From contig JAEPOJ010000029.1 of the NCBI GenBank assembly GCA_017642965.1, positions 1-50,505 on the forward strand: a stretch of DNA of 50,505 nucleotides. Reading direction: 5' to 3'. A program made the translations under genes and the position numbers. This stretch comes from Phycisphaerales bacterium (lineage in GTDB: Bacteria; Planctomycetota; Phycisphaerae; Phycisphaerales; UBA1924). Positions within the stretch are counted from its first letter, which is position 1; each line of letters begins with the position of its first letter. Below the pieces are notes generated by a model. It made no database searches, was not told the origin of the DNA, and saw nothing but the letters and a program-made list of their open reading frames with translations. Positions 19,694 to 27,123 of the stretch are shown one piece after another.

Positions 19694-20206
19694 TCACGAA
19701 CATCGCAACAGCTGCGGGTCGATGTCCGCCTCGGTGATGTGTCCGGTATTGAGCTCGATACGGTTGCCGCATTCCGGGCAGGTCACGAGCTTTGATCCGG
19801 ATTCCTCGCGGATCTCCAGCCCGACCAGCTGATAGCCGCAGAGACAGTTGGTGGTCCTGAGCTGATTGCGTATCACGCTCCGGAGCCAGAGATCACGAAC
19901 AAGAAAGGCACTGATCGCTGGCAGCCAGATCACACTCGTAAGCAGCAACGCCACCAACACCAGCCAGAGGGTGATCGAGATGCTCCCCCGTGCATCACCA
20001 GCCCTGTCGACAGCGTCGTAGAAGAAAAAGTACACGCAGCCAACCGAAACGGTCAGTGAGAAAAGTACCGCGATGAAAACGACGGCGATGCCCATTGCCA
20101 GCTTGTCGCGACGCTTCGCGTGACTGACATAGCGTCGGCACACATCGTCCTCGTACTGGTCCAGCTCAGGGAACGCACGCCAGATTTTCAGGCTGATCAG
20201 TCTCAC
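19694..20206 (-). CDS. Zinc-ribbon membrane protein, tandem paralogue
   Basis: A 170-residue protein of the same length and layout as its downstream neighbour: start MRLISLKIWRAFPELDQYED, two hydrophobic segments (about 40-62 and 78-106), and a C-terminal four-Cys ribbon formed by CLCGYQLVGLEIREE and CPECGNRI. The end is TEADIDPQLL plus RCS. The first Cys pair (C-L-C) is spaced differently from the CPEC of the paralogue. The helices have diverged strongly while both ends are conserved, suggesting that the termini carry the function. Its start overlaps the stop of the upstream gene by 4 bp (ATGA). Confidence 0.75.
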   Translation of the reverse strand: MRLISLKIWRAFPELDQYEDDVCRRYVSHAKRRDKLAMGIAVVFIAVLFSLTVSVGCVYFFFYDAVDRAGDARGSISITLWLVLVALLLTSVIWLPAISAFLVRDLWLRSVIRNQLRTTNCLCGYQLVGLEIREESGSKLVTCPECGNRIELNTGHITEADIDPQLLRCS

Positions 20207-20814
20207 GGCTGCGGGCCATCGTACACGGTATCGATCGGCAGGTGCACCGCCAGCGGCTCGGACACGTCCGCGTCGCTCGGAGGCAGGACCGGGGACATCG
20301 TGAGGACCCTGAGCGCTGAGCTGTTCTCGTCGACGTAGCCGCCACCCTCGCTCGATGGCAGCGATCCGGCGATCACAAAGCGCTTGCCCCTGCCCAGCTG
20401 CTCGCTGCTGATCACCGCCCGGTAGACACTGCGATCCTCATCGAGTCGCATCGGGCTGCTGCCGAACCGACCAGCCTCCTCGTAGATCAGTGTCAGATAC
20501 ACCCGCTCGGGCTCACCCTGCATGGCCGCCGCAGGGATGCTCAACTCGACCCCGCCCGGCCAGTCGTACGGAGAGATCATCAGGCGCTCGCGCTTGGCTT
20601 TGGTCGCCAGCGATACCGCGTCCGGGTCACGACCGGCGAGCCATTGCCCGATGGCGTTCGCGTCGCCGGTATCCCCTGCCCCGGCGCCGATGGGCTTGGC
20701 ATCGGCCATGAGCTTCTCTTTGTCCTGAGTCACAAAGATCAGCGCGTAGAGCCCCGCAAAGACCGCGATCGGCGCGATGAGCCAGAGCGTGAGCAGGAGG
20801 TTTTTGCGACGCAT
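20203..20814 (-). CDS. Signal-anchored protein of unknown function
   Basis: A 203-residue protein. It starts MRRKNLLLTLWLIAPIAVFA, a basic tip followed by one hydrophobic helix, so it is either exported or anchored with the bulk outside. The rest is soluble and rich in Gly, Ser and Asp, with predicted strands such as RVYLTLIYEE and RFVIAGSLPSS. No known motif was found. It overlaps the first zinc-ribbon gene by 4 bp, so the three genes form one operon reading minus, ending head-on against DUF1501. The function is not inferable from the sequence alone. Confidence 0.7.
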   Translation of the reverse strand: MRRKNLLLTLWLIAPIAVFAGLYALIFVTQDKEKLMADAKPIGAGAGDTGDANAIGQWLAGRDPDAVSLATKAKRERLMISPYDWPGGVELSIPAAAMQGEPERVYLTLIYEEAGRFGSSPMRLDEDRSVYRAVISSEQLGRGKRFVIAGSLPSSEGGGYVDENSSALRVLTMSPVLPPSDADVSEPLAVHLPIDTVYDGPQP

Positions 20815-20840
20815 GCTGGATCATAGTGACGAGAGCGCAG

Positions 20841-20873
20841 AAAAAAGCCCGCGACCGTGCTGGCGCGGGCTTT
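20841..20873 (-). terminator. Rho-independent terminator of sodA
   Basis: On the minus strand, AGCCCGCG pairs with CGCGGGCT around a 10-base loop. A run of five further T follows (complement of 20841-20845). It lies 20-50 bp past the sodA stop, in the right orientation. Confidence 0.85.
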
Positions 20874-20893
20874 GAGATTGTCCGAGCGTCGCC

Positions 20894-21505
20894 TCAGCTC
20901 TTGGCGTCGGCGTAGTTCTTCGCGACTTGGTCCCAGTTCACGACATTCCAGAACGCACTGATGTAGTCAGGGCGCTTGTTCTGGTAGTTCAGGTAGTACG
21001 CGTGCTCCCAAACGTCCAATCCGAGGATGGGCTTGTGACCCTCCATGATGGGCGAGTCCTGATTGGCGGTGGAGTGGACGTGGAGGTTGCCGCTCGCGTC
21101 GAGCCCCAGCCATGCCCAGCCCGAACCGAATCGGGTCGCCGCGGCATTGGCGAACTCATCCTTGAACTTCTCAAAGGAACCGAACTTGGCGTTGATCGCG
21201 TCGGCCAGCTCGCCGCCGGGTTCCCCGCCACCGTTTGGCGAGAGGATTGTCCAGAACAGCGAGTGATTGACATGGCCACCCACGTTGTTCTGCACCGCGG
21301 TGCGGATGTCTGCTGGGACGCTGCCGATATGCGAGAGCACCTCTTCCGGGCTCATGTCTGCGAACTCGGTCCCTTCGACGGCTTTGTTGCCCTTATCGAC
21401 GTAGCCCTGGTGATGCTTGGTGTGATGGATTTCCATCGTGCGGGCATCAAAATGGGGCTCGAGCGCGTCATAAGCGTATGGCAAATCGGGAAGTTTGAAG
21501 GGCAT
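20894..21505 (-). CDS. sodA: Superoxide dismutase, Mn type of the Fe/Mn family
   Basis: A 203-residue enzyme converting superoxide to O2 and H2O2. The metal ligands are His27, His81, Asp164 and His168 ([19 protein letters not shown]). Two positions favour manganese: the Gly pair in [12 protein letters not shown] near 76-77, and Gln149 in ANQDSPIM, where iron enzymes usually differ. No signal peptide is present with the chosen start [10 protein letters not shown], so it acts in the cytoplasm. That start is backed by AAAGGAG seven bases upstream; the frame stays open for 83 further codons, but these look non-coding. It is a single-gene unit with its own terminator, and a perfect palindrome lies 127 bp upstream. 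Confidence 0.96.
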   Translation of the reverse strand: MPFKLPDLPYAYDALEPHFDARTMEIHHTKHHQGYVDKGNKAVEGTEFADMSPEEVLSHIGSVPADIRTAVQNNVGGHVNHSLFWTILSPNGGGEPGGELADAINAKFGSFEKFKDEFANAAATRFGSGWAWLGLDASGNLHVHSTANQDSPIMEGHKPILGLDVWEHAYYLNYQNKRPDYISAFWNVVNWDQVAKNYADAKS

Positions 21506-21631
21506 CGAATGACTCCTTTGGGGATCTTGGGGTGAACCCACGGCTCCGCTCAGCATGAGCGTCCCCCGCGTACTCTCTGGCAGGAATTGTGGATGAACCG
21601 TGAGGAACGCAGATTCTGTGCGGGATAAACC

Positions 21632-21653
21632 CCCAATTTCATATGAAATTGGG
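21632..21653. promoter_or_regulatory. Perfect 22-bp palindrome upstream of sodA, possible operator
   Basis: CCCAATTTCAT is followed directly by its exact reverse complement, with no loop. It is AT-rich inside a GC-rich region and 127 bp upstream of the sodA start. The lack of a loop and of a T run argues against a terminator and favours a dimeric regulator site. The regulator is unknown; it does not match the Fur, OxyR or MntR boxes I know. Confidence 0.5.
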
Positions 21654-22423
21654 CTTGGCCGCCTTGAAAGTGCGATGAGTTGTTGTTTGTAAATGGCATG
21701 ATGGGTATACTGGCGACCCGGTACACGGGCACCACGATCGCGCCAACAGGTCAAGCGACCCCGAAAACGCGATCGCCCGATGGGTGACAGTAGGGCCGAG
21801 TTTATCGGCCGTCAACCAACGGAGCTCAGCTGCCTTCAGGCAGGAATCTGAGCCAGACAATCCGGACCAAACGCGCTTGCAGGATGCAATCGCATGGGGA
21901 GGCCTGGTTCACAGGCTTACCCCGCCATAACCGCCAGGGCTGGCAGATCGCACGGAGCACAAACCCGGACACGATGTTCGGATTGTGATCGGCATGCAGA
22001 TCGAGTCGGATCGCCTGATCCGGCTGACATCCAAGATATTTGTATCGATCCGGGTTTCAGATCGAAACTCTCATGGCAGTTGTTCGTATCCAATGAGAGC
22101 GGATGACTTTACCGGTTTCCGTCAGGGCCCAGATCGAGCTCTCTGAGCGGCGCAGACACGTCGCTCGACATCCTGCCCGGCTCCCAACCACCGCCGATAT
22201 GACCGTTCGACCGCAGCCAGTCTGCAATCGATGAACGGCTCGGCCAACTCCAAACGGGACCTCGGCAGCCGTCGTTCCCACGCACACCGGATGTGTGTGG
22301 CATAAAAAGCAGGAACGGGAACCAGCCGGCTGTGAAAGCAGTAATGGCTGGAGACAACACGGCGTTTGATTGGGCATTTTTTGATGATCCATGCATCCCC
22401 ATTTATTGGGTATGCGTACTGAA
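21654..22423. other. Long spacer between sodA and the sigma factor gene; two consecutive hairpins
   Basis: About 770 bp with no open frame that looks coding on either strand. At 21794-21810, GGCCGA pairs with TCGGCC across a GTTTA loop. At 21824-21853, GCTCAG-CTGCC pairs with GGCAG-(GAAT bulge)-CTGAGC around a TTCA loop. The hairpins may belong to a small RNA or an untranslated leader. I found no match to the conserved cores of tmRNA, RNase P RNA or SRP RNA. The segment 21860-22423 shows nothing else definite. Confidence 0.35.
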
Positions 22424-22603
22424 CGGTCCCCGATTCGGGGTCAGCCCATTCTCAACAGCGCAGTGATTGTCCACGGCTGGGTGTCGGATCCACAACCCGA
22501 CATCCTGGGATTGGGGCACCGCCCCAGTATCACGCCCGAGACCATCGGGCAGGACAGCAAGCAAGAACAAAGCCTCCACAGGACAGTGGCGGCTGGAGAC
22601 AGC
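22424..22603 (+). promoter_or_regulatory. Structured leader of the sigma factor gene
   Basis: Four hairpins lie in a row just before the start: CCCC/GGGG at 22428-22440, TGTCGG/CCGACA at 22482-22502, TGGGGC/GCCCCA at 22512-22526 and GCCCGA/TCGGGC at 22534-22550. A small CCAC/GTGG pair at 22576-22589 precedes the GGAGA at 22595-22599. The stretch is also open in frame with the gene from 22391, so an N-terminal extension of 71 residues cannot be excluded. The ribosome site at the inner start argues for a leader. Confidence 0.4.
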
Positions 22604-23659
22604 ATGATGCAAGCAATGAACAACAACCCCAGCCCGCTCGAGCAGATGCGCCGCAAGCACCGCGTCGGTGTCTCACGCACGTCGACCCGCGCCGGTAAGA
22701 CCTCGCGTCAGCTTTCGCACGAAGACGAAAGGTTGCTGAACCAGATCCTCTCCAAGGAGCAGGACTTTATCGATTCCGAGGTCTTCTACGAGGACGACGC
22801 GGAACAGAACATTTATGAAGACGCTCCGGACATCGCCCTGCCGGACACGAGCTGGTACCACCCGGTGATGGACGACATCTCGTCTATCTCCAGGACACGC
22901 ACCGTCAAGTCCTCGCAGCAGGTCATCCTGACGGGTGCAGAGGAGCGTGTGCTCTTCCACCAGTTCAACTACTCGCGCTACCGCGTGTTCAAGCTTCAGC
23001 AGGAGGTCTGGGCTCGCCCGGACAAGCGTCCGACCCCAGAGCAGGCGGACCAGCTCCTCCACTGGCACCGCAAGGCCGAGCGGATCCGCGAGCAGATCGC
23101 GGAGACCAACCTCGCCCTGGTGCTGGCGATGGCCAAGCGGACTCGCATGAGCGAGGTGGATTTCGCGGACCTCGTGTCGGAAGGCAACATGGCGCTGCTC
23201 CGGGCGGTCGATAAGTTCGACGCCGGTCGCGGCTTCAAGTTCTCGACCTACGCGTGCCGTGCGATCCTCAAGGCGTTCTCGCGACAGGGGATGAAGCTGA
23301 GCAAGTACCGCCAGCGTTTCCCCACGGACTTCGATCCGAAGCTCGAGAAATCAGACTTCCTCGAGACCAAGCGTGCGGACTTCGAGAAGGACACCGCGAG
23401 CGAGGTGCGAGAGATCGTCATGGCCAACCGTGCCGAGCTCTCCGATGTCGAAAAGACTGTGCTTGAGCATCGCTTCGGGCTCGAATCTGGTGGGCACGAG
23501 AAGCCCATGACCCTTGAGCAGGTCGGCCAGATCATCGGGGTGACCAAAGAGCGTGTGCGCCAGATCCAGAACAAGGCGATGGAGAAGATCCGCGTCGAGC
23601 TGGAGGCGAACTTCCTCGGCACCAACGAGCGTGAGGCCGAGGCGGTCGGCGCCAACTGA
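22604..23659 (+). CDS. Sigma-70 family RNA polymerase sigma factor
   Basis: A 351-residue sigma factor. The start at 22604 (or 22607) has GGAGA 4-7 bases upstream. The N-terminal 100 residues are acidic and unlike the known region 1.1. A helical part follows (about 108-165). Region 2 is clear at about 160-230: AETNLALVLAMAKRT, DFADLVSEGNMALLRAVDKFD and GFKFSTYACRAI, all close to RpoD regions 2.2-2.4, though CRAILKAFSRQ replaces the usual WWIRQAITR. Region 4 is at about 278-332, with the helix-turn-helix TLEQVGQIIGVTKERVRQIQ. The segment between (231-277) is short and lacks an obvious region 3. It is probably an alternative sigma of group 2/3 type rather than the housekeeping one. A strong terminator follows. 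Confidence 0.9.
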   Translation: MMQAMNNNPSPLEQMRRKHRVGVSRTSTRAGKTSRQLSHEDERLLNQILSKEQDFIDSEVFYEDDAEQNIYEDAPDIALPDTSWYHPVMDDISSISRTRTVKSSQQVILTGAEERVLFHQFNYSRYRVFKLQQEVWARPDKRPTPEQADQLLHWHRKAERIREQIAETNLALVLAMAKRTRMSEVDFADLVSEGNMALLRAVDKFDAGRGFKFSTYACRAILKAFSRQGMKLSKYRQRFPTDFDPKLEKSDFLETKRADFEKDTASEVREIVMANRAELSDVEKTVLEHRFGLESGGHEKPMTLEQVGQIIGVTKERVRQIQNKAMEKIRVELEANFLGTNEREAEAVGAN

Positions 23660-23680
23660 ACATCACTCCAAGACCGCAGA

Positions 23681-23704
23681 GCGGGGTCGAAAGGCCCCGC
23701 TTTT
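23681..23704 (+). terminator. Rho-independent terminator of the sigma factor gene
   Basis: GCGGGGTC pairs with GGCCCCGC (one G-U) around a GAAA tetraloop and is followed by TTTT. It lies 22 bp past the stop. The remaining 290 bp to the next start show no gene. Confidence 0.9.
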
Positions 23705-23994
23705 CATTTCAGACCCAGGCAGATCAACACACACACCGATTGACATGAACAGATCCGGGAACCAAGCCGGTATGGGCAACGAACATGAACGGTCGATCGT
23801 TCCGGCGATCGGTCTCGACTCGCTCGCGGGTTCAAACTCGGCACCGGGTTCTCCGGGCGATCCGCCGAGCGCCGACTAGAATAGCACCCCTATCGACCGC
23901 GCTTCTTGCGGCGATATCCGCCCCGTCGTCTGGCTGGGACGTATCTTGACTGGATTCCACGCTCACCACGGCGTGCATTGAAGGATGAAGAGAC

Positions 23995-25152
23995 ATGAGT
24001 GTAACTGAATCCCCCTCATCGACCGCGACCGCGGGCCATGTGGACCTCGATCCCACAATGAACAAGAAGGACCCGCACGCGACACGCTGGGGCGACTTCC
24101 TGAAAGCAACAATCAAGTTCGGGGCTTCGGACCTGATCATGAAATCGGATCAGAAGCCGAAGGTCCGCATGCGCGGCTCGCTCAAGGCGCTCGATGTCGA
24201 GCCCGTCAGCGCCAGTGAGTTCTTCAAGATCACGAAAGAGATCCTGACCGACGAGCAGATGAAGGACCTCCACAAGTTCGGGTCCGTCGACTTCGCGTAC
24301 AACTACGACGAGAATCACCGCTTCCGTGTCAACCTGTTCCAGGCGCGCGGAACAATCTCGGTCGCCGCGCGAAACATCACGTCCGAGATCCTCCCCTTCG
24401 AGGGCCTCCACCTCCCTGAGGTGATGGCGGACATCGCGATGCAGCCGCAGGGCATCGTCCTGCTCTGTGGTGTGACCGGCTCGGGCAAGTCCACCACGAT
24501 CGCCTCGATGCTCGATTATGTCAACGCCCGCAAGAGCGTGCACATCCTCACGCTTGAAGACCCGATCGAGTACATCTTTGAGGACAAAAAGGCCACCATC
24601 AACCAGCGTGAGATCGGGCTCGACTGCCTCGACTTCAAGACCGGCCTTCGCGCACTGGTGCGTGAGAACCCCGACGTCGTTCTTATCGGTGAGATGCGTG
24701 ACCAGGAAACGTTCGAAGCCGCGCTGCACGCCGCCGAGACGGGTCACCTCGTGTTCGGAACGATCCACGCGTCGAGCACGACCCAAACCTTCTCGCGTAT
24801 CTATGGTCTCTTCCCGCAGGATGAGATCGAACAGGTCCGCAAGATCCTGGCGTACCAGATGCGTGCGTTCGTTTATCAGAAGCTGCTCCCGACCCTGCAC
24901 GAGAACATCTTCCGAATCCCGGCGTTGGAGATCCTGATCAACAACGGCGTTGTGCGGAAGTTCATCCTCGAGGAGCGCGAGGGCGATCTTCGCGACGTGC
25001 TCAACTCGATCGAAGCCCAGCAGATCGGCATGATCGACTTTAACGACTCGCTCGTGAAGCTGGTTGAGGCGGAGTACATCCACATGCGCACGGCGATCGA
25101 GGCCTCGCCGAACGTCGATGAGCTCCAGATGAAGCTCAAGAAGTTTGCATAA
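23995..25152 (+). CDS. pilT: PilT-like type IV pilus retraction ATPase
   Basis: A 385-residue hexameric secretion ATPase of the PilT/VirB11 superfamily. The N-terminal domain has FGASDLIMKSDQKPKVRMRG (about 42-61), the PilT-type opening that precedes ATP binding. Walker A is GVTGSGKST at 159-167, the Asp box is near 188-191 (LEDPIEY), Walker B is NPDVVLIGEMRD at about 225-236, and the His box is HLVFGTIHAS at 251-260. Near the C-terminus, NGVVRKFILEERE corresponds to the region of PilT's retraction motif. The first 30 residues are a low-complexity extension; a second start at 24058 would remove 21 of them. No pilin or PilC-like gene lies nearby. It precedes a GspE-like gene by 137 bp. Confidence 0.9.
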   Translation: MSVTESPSSTATAGHVDLDPTMNKKDPHATRWGDFLKATIKFGASDLIMKSDQKPKVRMRGSLKALDVEPVSASEFFKITKEILTDEQMKDLHKFGSVDFAYNYDENHRFRVNLFQARGTISVAARNITSEILPFEGLHLPEVMADIAMQPQGIVLLCGVTGSGKSTTIASMLDYVNARKSVHILTLEDPIEYIFEDKKATINQREIGLDCLDFKTGLRALVRENPDVVLIGEMRDQETFEAALHAAETGHLVFGTIHASSTTQTFSRIYGLFPQDEIEQVRKILAYQMRAFVYQKLLPTLHENIFRIPALEILINNGVVRKFILEEREGDLRDVLNSIEAQQIGMIDFNDSLVKLVEAEYIHMRTAIEASPNVDELQMKLKKFA

Positions 25153-25289
25153 CACCAAGCCCCCCACGCCCCTCGTGCCCCCTCAGCGTGGTGCGCGGGC
25201 AGCGGAGCCACTACAATCGGGTCTGCCCGGGCACACCGCCCCACAAACGCCCAGACCCTATACCAGATCAGGATTATGAGGACACAGCA

Positions 25290-27065
25290 GTGCTCGAAAC
25301 TACGATGATCCCACTCACCCAATCGCTCGGCTCGCTCACGATGGGCTCGCTGACGCTCGCCGCGGGCGACACCTTCGTCCTGGTCTCCTGGTGGAAGGCA
25401 ATCCTGCTGATGGTCCCATTCATCGGCTGGGCATGGGTGCTCTCGACCGTCCTCGACAAGCACGCTCAGCGGTTCTTCCTCGGGCAGGAGAAGTGGAACC
25501 TGATCCACATGATCTTTGGGCTCGTCGCGCTCGCATTGGTCGTCCTGCTCCCGGTCGGCGGTATCGGCGGGCTCCTCGCCGCTTTCTTCGGCTCGACGGT
25601 GATTCTCGCGCTCGACGTCATCATCTTCGCCAGCGTCGCGAACAAGGATGACCGCATCCCCGATCATGCCAAGCTCACCATCAACATGGCCGACATGGCG
25701 GCGAAGCGTGACGAGAAGAAGGCCGCCAAGAAGCTTGGCAGTTCCGAGCTGACCATCGTCGGTGCCGACAAGATGAAAATCATGCCCCCGGACAAGGAAT
25801 CCGCGGGGTTCGCTGTGCGTCTCGCGGCCGAGGAAATTCTGATCAACGGCTACGAAGCCCGAGCATCTCAGATCGATATCCATCCGGTCAGCGCCGAAAC
25901 CTACGGCGTGTCGATGCTCGTGGATGGTGTCCGTCAGCCAGGCGAGCAGATCGCTCAGGCAGACGCCGTGCAGATCATCGATTTCTGGAAGAAGGCCGCC
26001 GGGCTGGATGTCAATGACCGTCGTCGCAAGCAGAGCGGCAACGTGGACGCCTCCAGCGAGCGCATGACCAACCAGAGTGTGAAGTGCGTCACCAGCGGCT
26101 CCAAAAACGGCATGGTGCTGACCATGATGTTCAACCCCGACAAGGCTGTCCGCCGCAACCCGGAAGACCTGGGCATGACGGGCTCGCAGCTTGAGATGGT
26201 GAAGGGCTGGGCAGAGAAAACGGAAGGAATCGTCCTGCTTGCCGCCCCGAGTGATAACGGCCGCACAACGACCATGTACTCGATGCTCAAGCTGCACGAT
26301 GCCTACACCTCGAATATCCAGACGATCGAGTACGAGATCGAGGATGCGATCGAGGGCGTGAAGCAGATCAAGTTCGATCAGACCAAGGAGGATGCTGATT
26401 TCGCGACTACCGTCCGATCGACGCTCCGCCGAGACCCGGACGTGGTCGGTGTGTGCGACCTCCCGGACACCGCCACGGCACTGAACATCGCAAACTCCGA
26501 CTTCGACCGGTCACGCACGTATGTCTCGCTCAAGTGTGATGACGCGTTGACCGCGGTGCAGCTGTACGTTCGTGGCGTTGGCGATGCCAAGCTCGCAGCG
26601 AAGGGGCTGCACGGCGTTGTGGCCCAGAAGCTCCTCCGCTCGCTGTGCAACAACTGCAAGGTGGCATACCAGCCGACCTCTGACATGCTCAAGAAACTGG
26701 GTCTGCCGACCGACAAGGTCAAGCAGCTATTCAAGAAGGGTGGGCAGGTCCTCATCCGAAACAAGCCCGAAATCTGCCCCGCGTGCAACGGCATCGGGTA
26801 CGAGGGGCAGACCGGCTGCTTCGGCGTGTTCCCCATCGGTGACGAAGAACGCAAGATGATCGCCGCGGAAAACTGGACCGGCCTGCGGACCGCGATGCGT
26901 AAACGCTCGCTCCCCACCGTCCAGCAGGCCGCGCTCCGAAAGGCCGTGGAAGGCATCACGAGCATCGAAGAGGTATCACGCATCTCATCCTCGAAGAGCA
27001 AGAAGAGCGGCGGCGGCGGCTCCTCCGGCAGTAAGCCATCGAAGCCCACGCAGCAGCCCGCCTAA
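25290..27065 (+). CDS. Membrane-anchored GspE/PilB-like protein with degenerate ATPase motifs
   Basis: A 591-residue protein from a GTG at 25290 with GAGG eight bases upstream; ATG at 25305 is the alternative. Residues 30-116 contain three hydrophobic segments, unusual for this soluble family. The rest follows PilB/GspE: an N2-type domain (ARASQIDIHPVSAETYGVSMLVDG) and a core domain. The Walker A place reads APSDNGRTT (about 319-327), with Arg instead of the catalytic Lys and no GxxGxGK. The Walker B place reads RRDPDVVGVCDLPD (380-393), where GEIRD is expected. The four-Cys zinc site is intact (Cys453, Cys456, Cys496, Cys499). It probably no longer hydrolyses ATP normally and may act as a scaffold partner of the PilT-like protein. 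The C-terminus is a Ser/Lys/Gly-rich tail. Confidence 0.8.
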   Translation: MLETTMIPLTQSLGSLTMGSLTLAAGDTFVLVSWWKAILLMVPFIGWAWVLSTVLDKHAQRFFLGQEKWNLIHMIFGLVALALVVLLPVGGIGGLLAAFFGSTVILALDVIIFASVANKDDRIPDHAKLTINMADMAAKRDEKKAAKKLGSSELTIVGADKMKIMPPDKESAGFAVRLAAEEILINGYEARASQIDIHPVSAETYGVSMLVDGVRQPGEQIAQADAVQIIDFWKKAAGLDVNDRRRKQSGNVDASSERMTNQSVKCVTSGSKNGMVLTMMFNPDKAVRRNPEDLGMTGSQLEMVKGWAEKTEGIVLLAAPSDNGRTTTMYSMLKLHDAYTSNIQTIEYEIEDAIEGVKQIKFDQTKEDADFATTVRSTLRRDPDVVGVCDLPDTATALNIANSDFDRSRTYVSLKCDDALTAVQLYVRGVGDAKLAAKGLHGVVAQKLLRSLCNNCKVAYQPTSDMLKKLGLPTDKVKQLFKKGGQVLIRNKPEICPACNGIGYEGQTGCFGVFPIGDEERKMIAAENWTGLRTAMRKRSLPTVQQAALRKAVEGITSIEEVSRISSSKSKKSGGGGSSGSKPSKPTQQPA

Positions 27066-27123
27066 CCCATAATCGCTGACACATCGTCCTGTGCGGGCAG
27101 CAACGCCCGCGGGAGAAGCAAAC

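Noticed and set aside
21894..22106. A 70-codon open frame in the sodA-sigma spacer
   Set aside because: No RBS and no recognisable sequence; chance frame in GC-rich DNA.
22346..22601. Repeated GGCTGGAGACA at 22346 and 22591
   Set aside because: Only 11 bases; the first copy has no start codon behind it, so a duplicated ribosome site is not supported.
22391..22603. In-frame extension of the sigma factor by 71 codons
   Set aside because: An inner start has GGAGA upstream, the extension has no sigma-like features, and the DNA forms several hairpins. It remains a weak alternative.
23787..23802. Near-palindrome GAACGGTCGATCGTTC
   Set aside because: One mismatch, GC-rich background with frequent CGATCG, and no position relative to a promoter.
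23877..23882. TAGAAT as a -10 box before pilT
   Set aside because: No -35 element at 16-18 bp, and the start codon is over 110 bp away; too weak to list.
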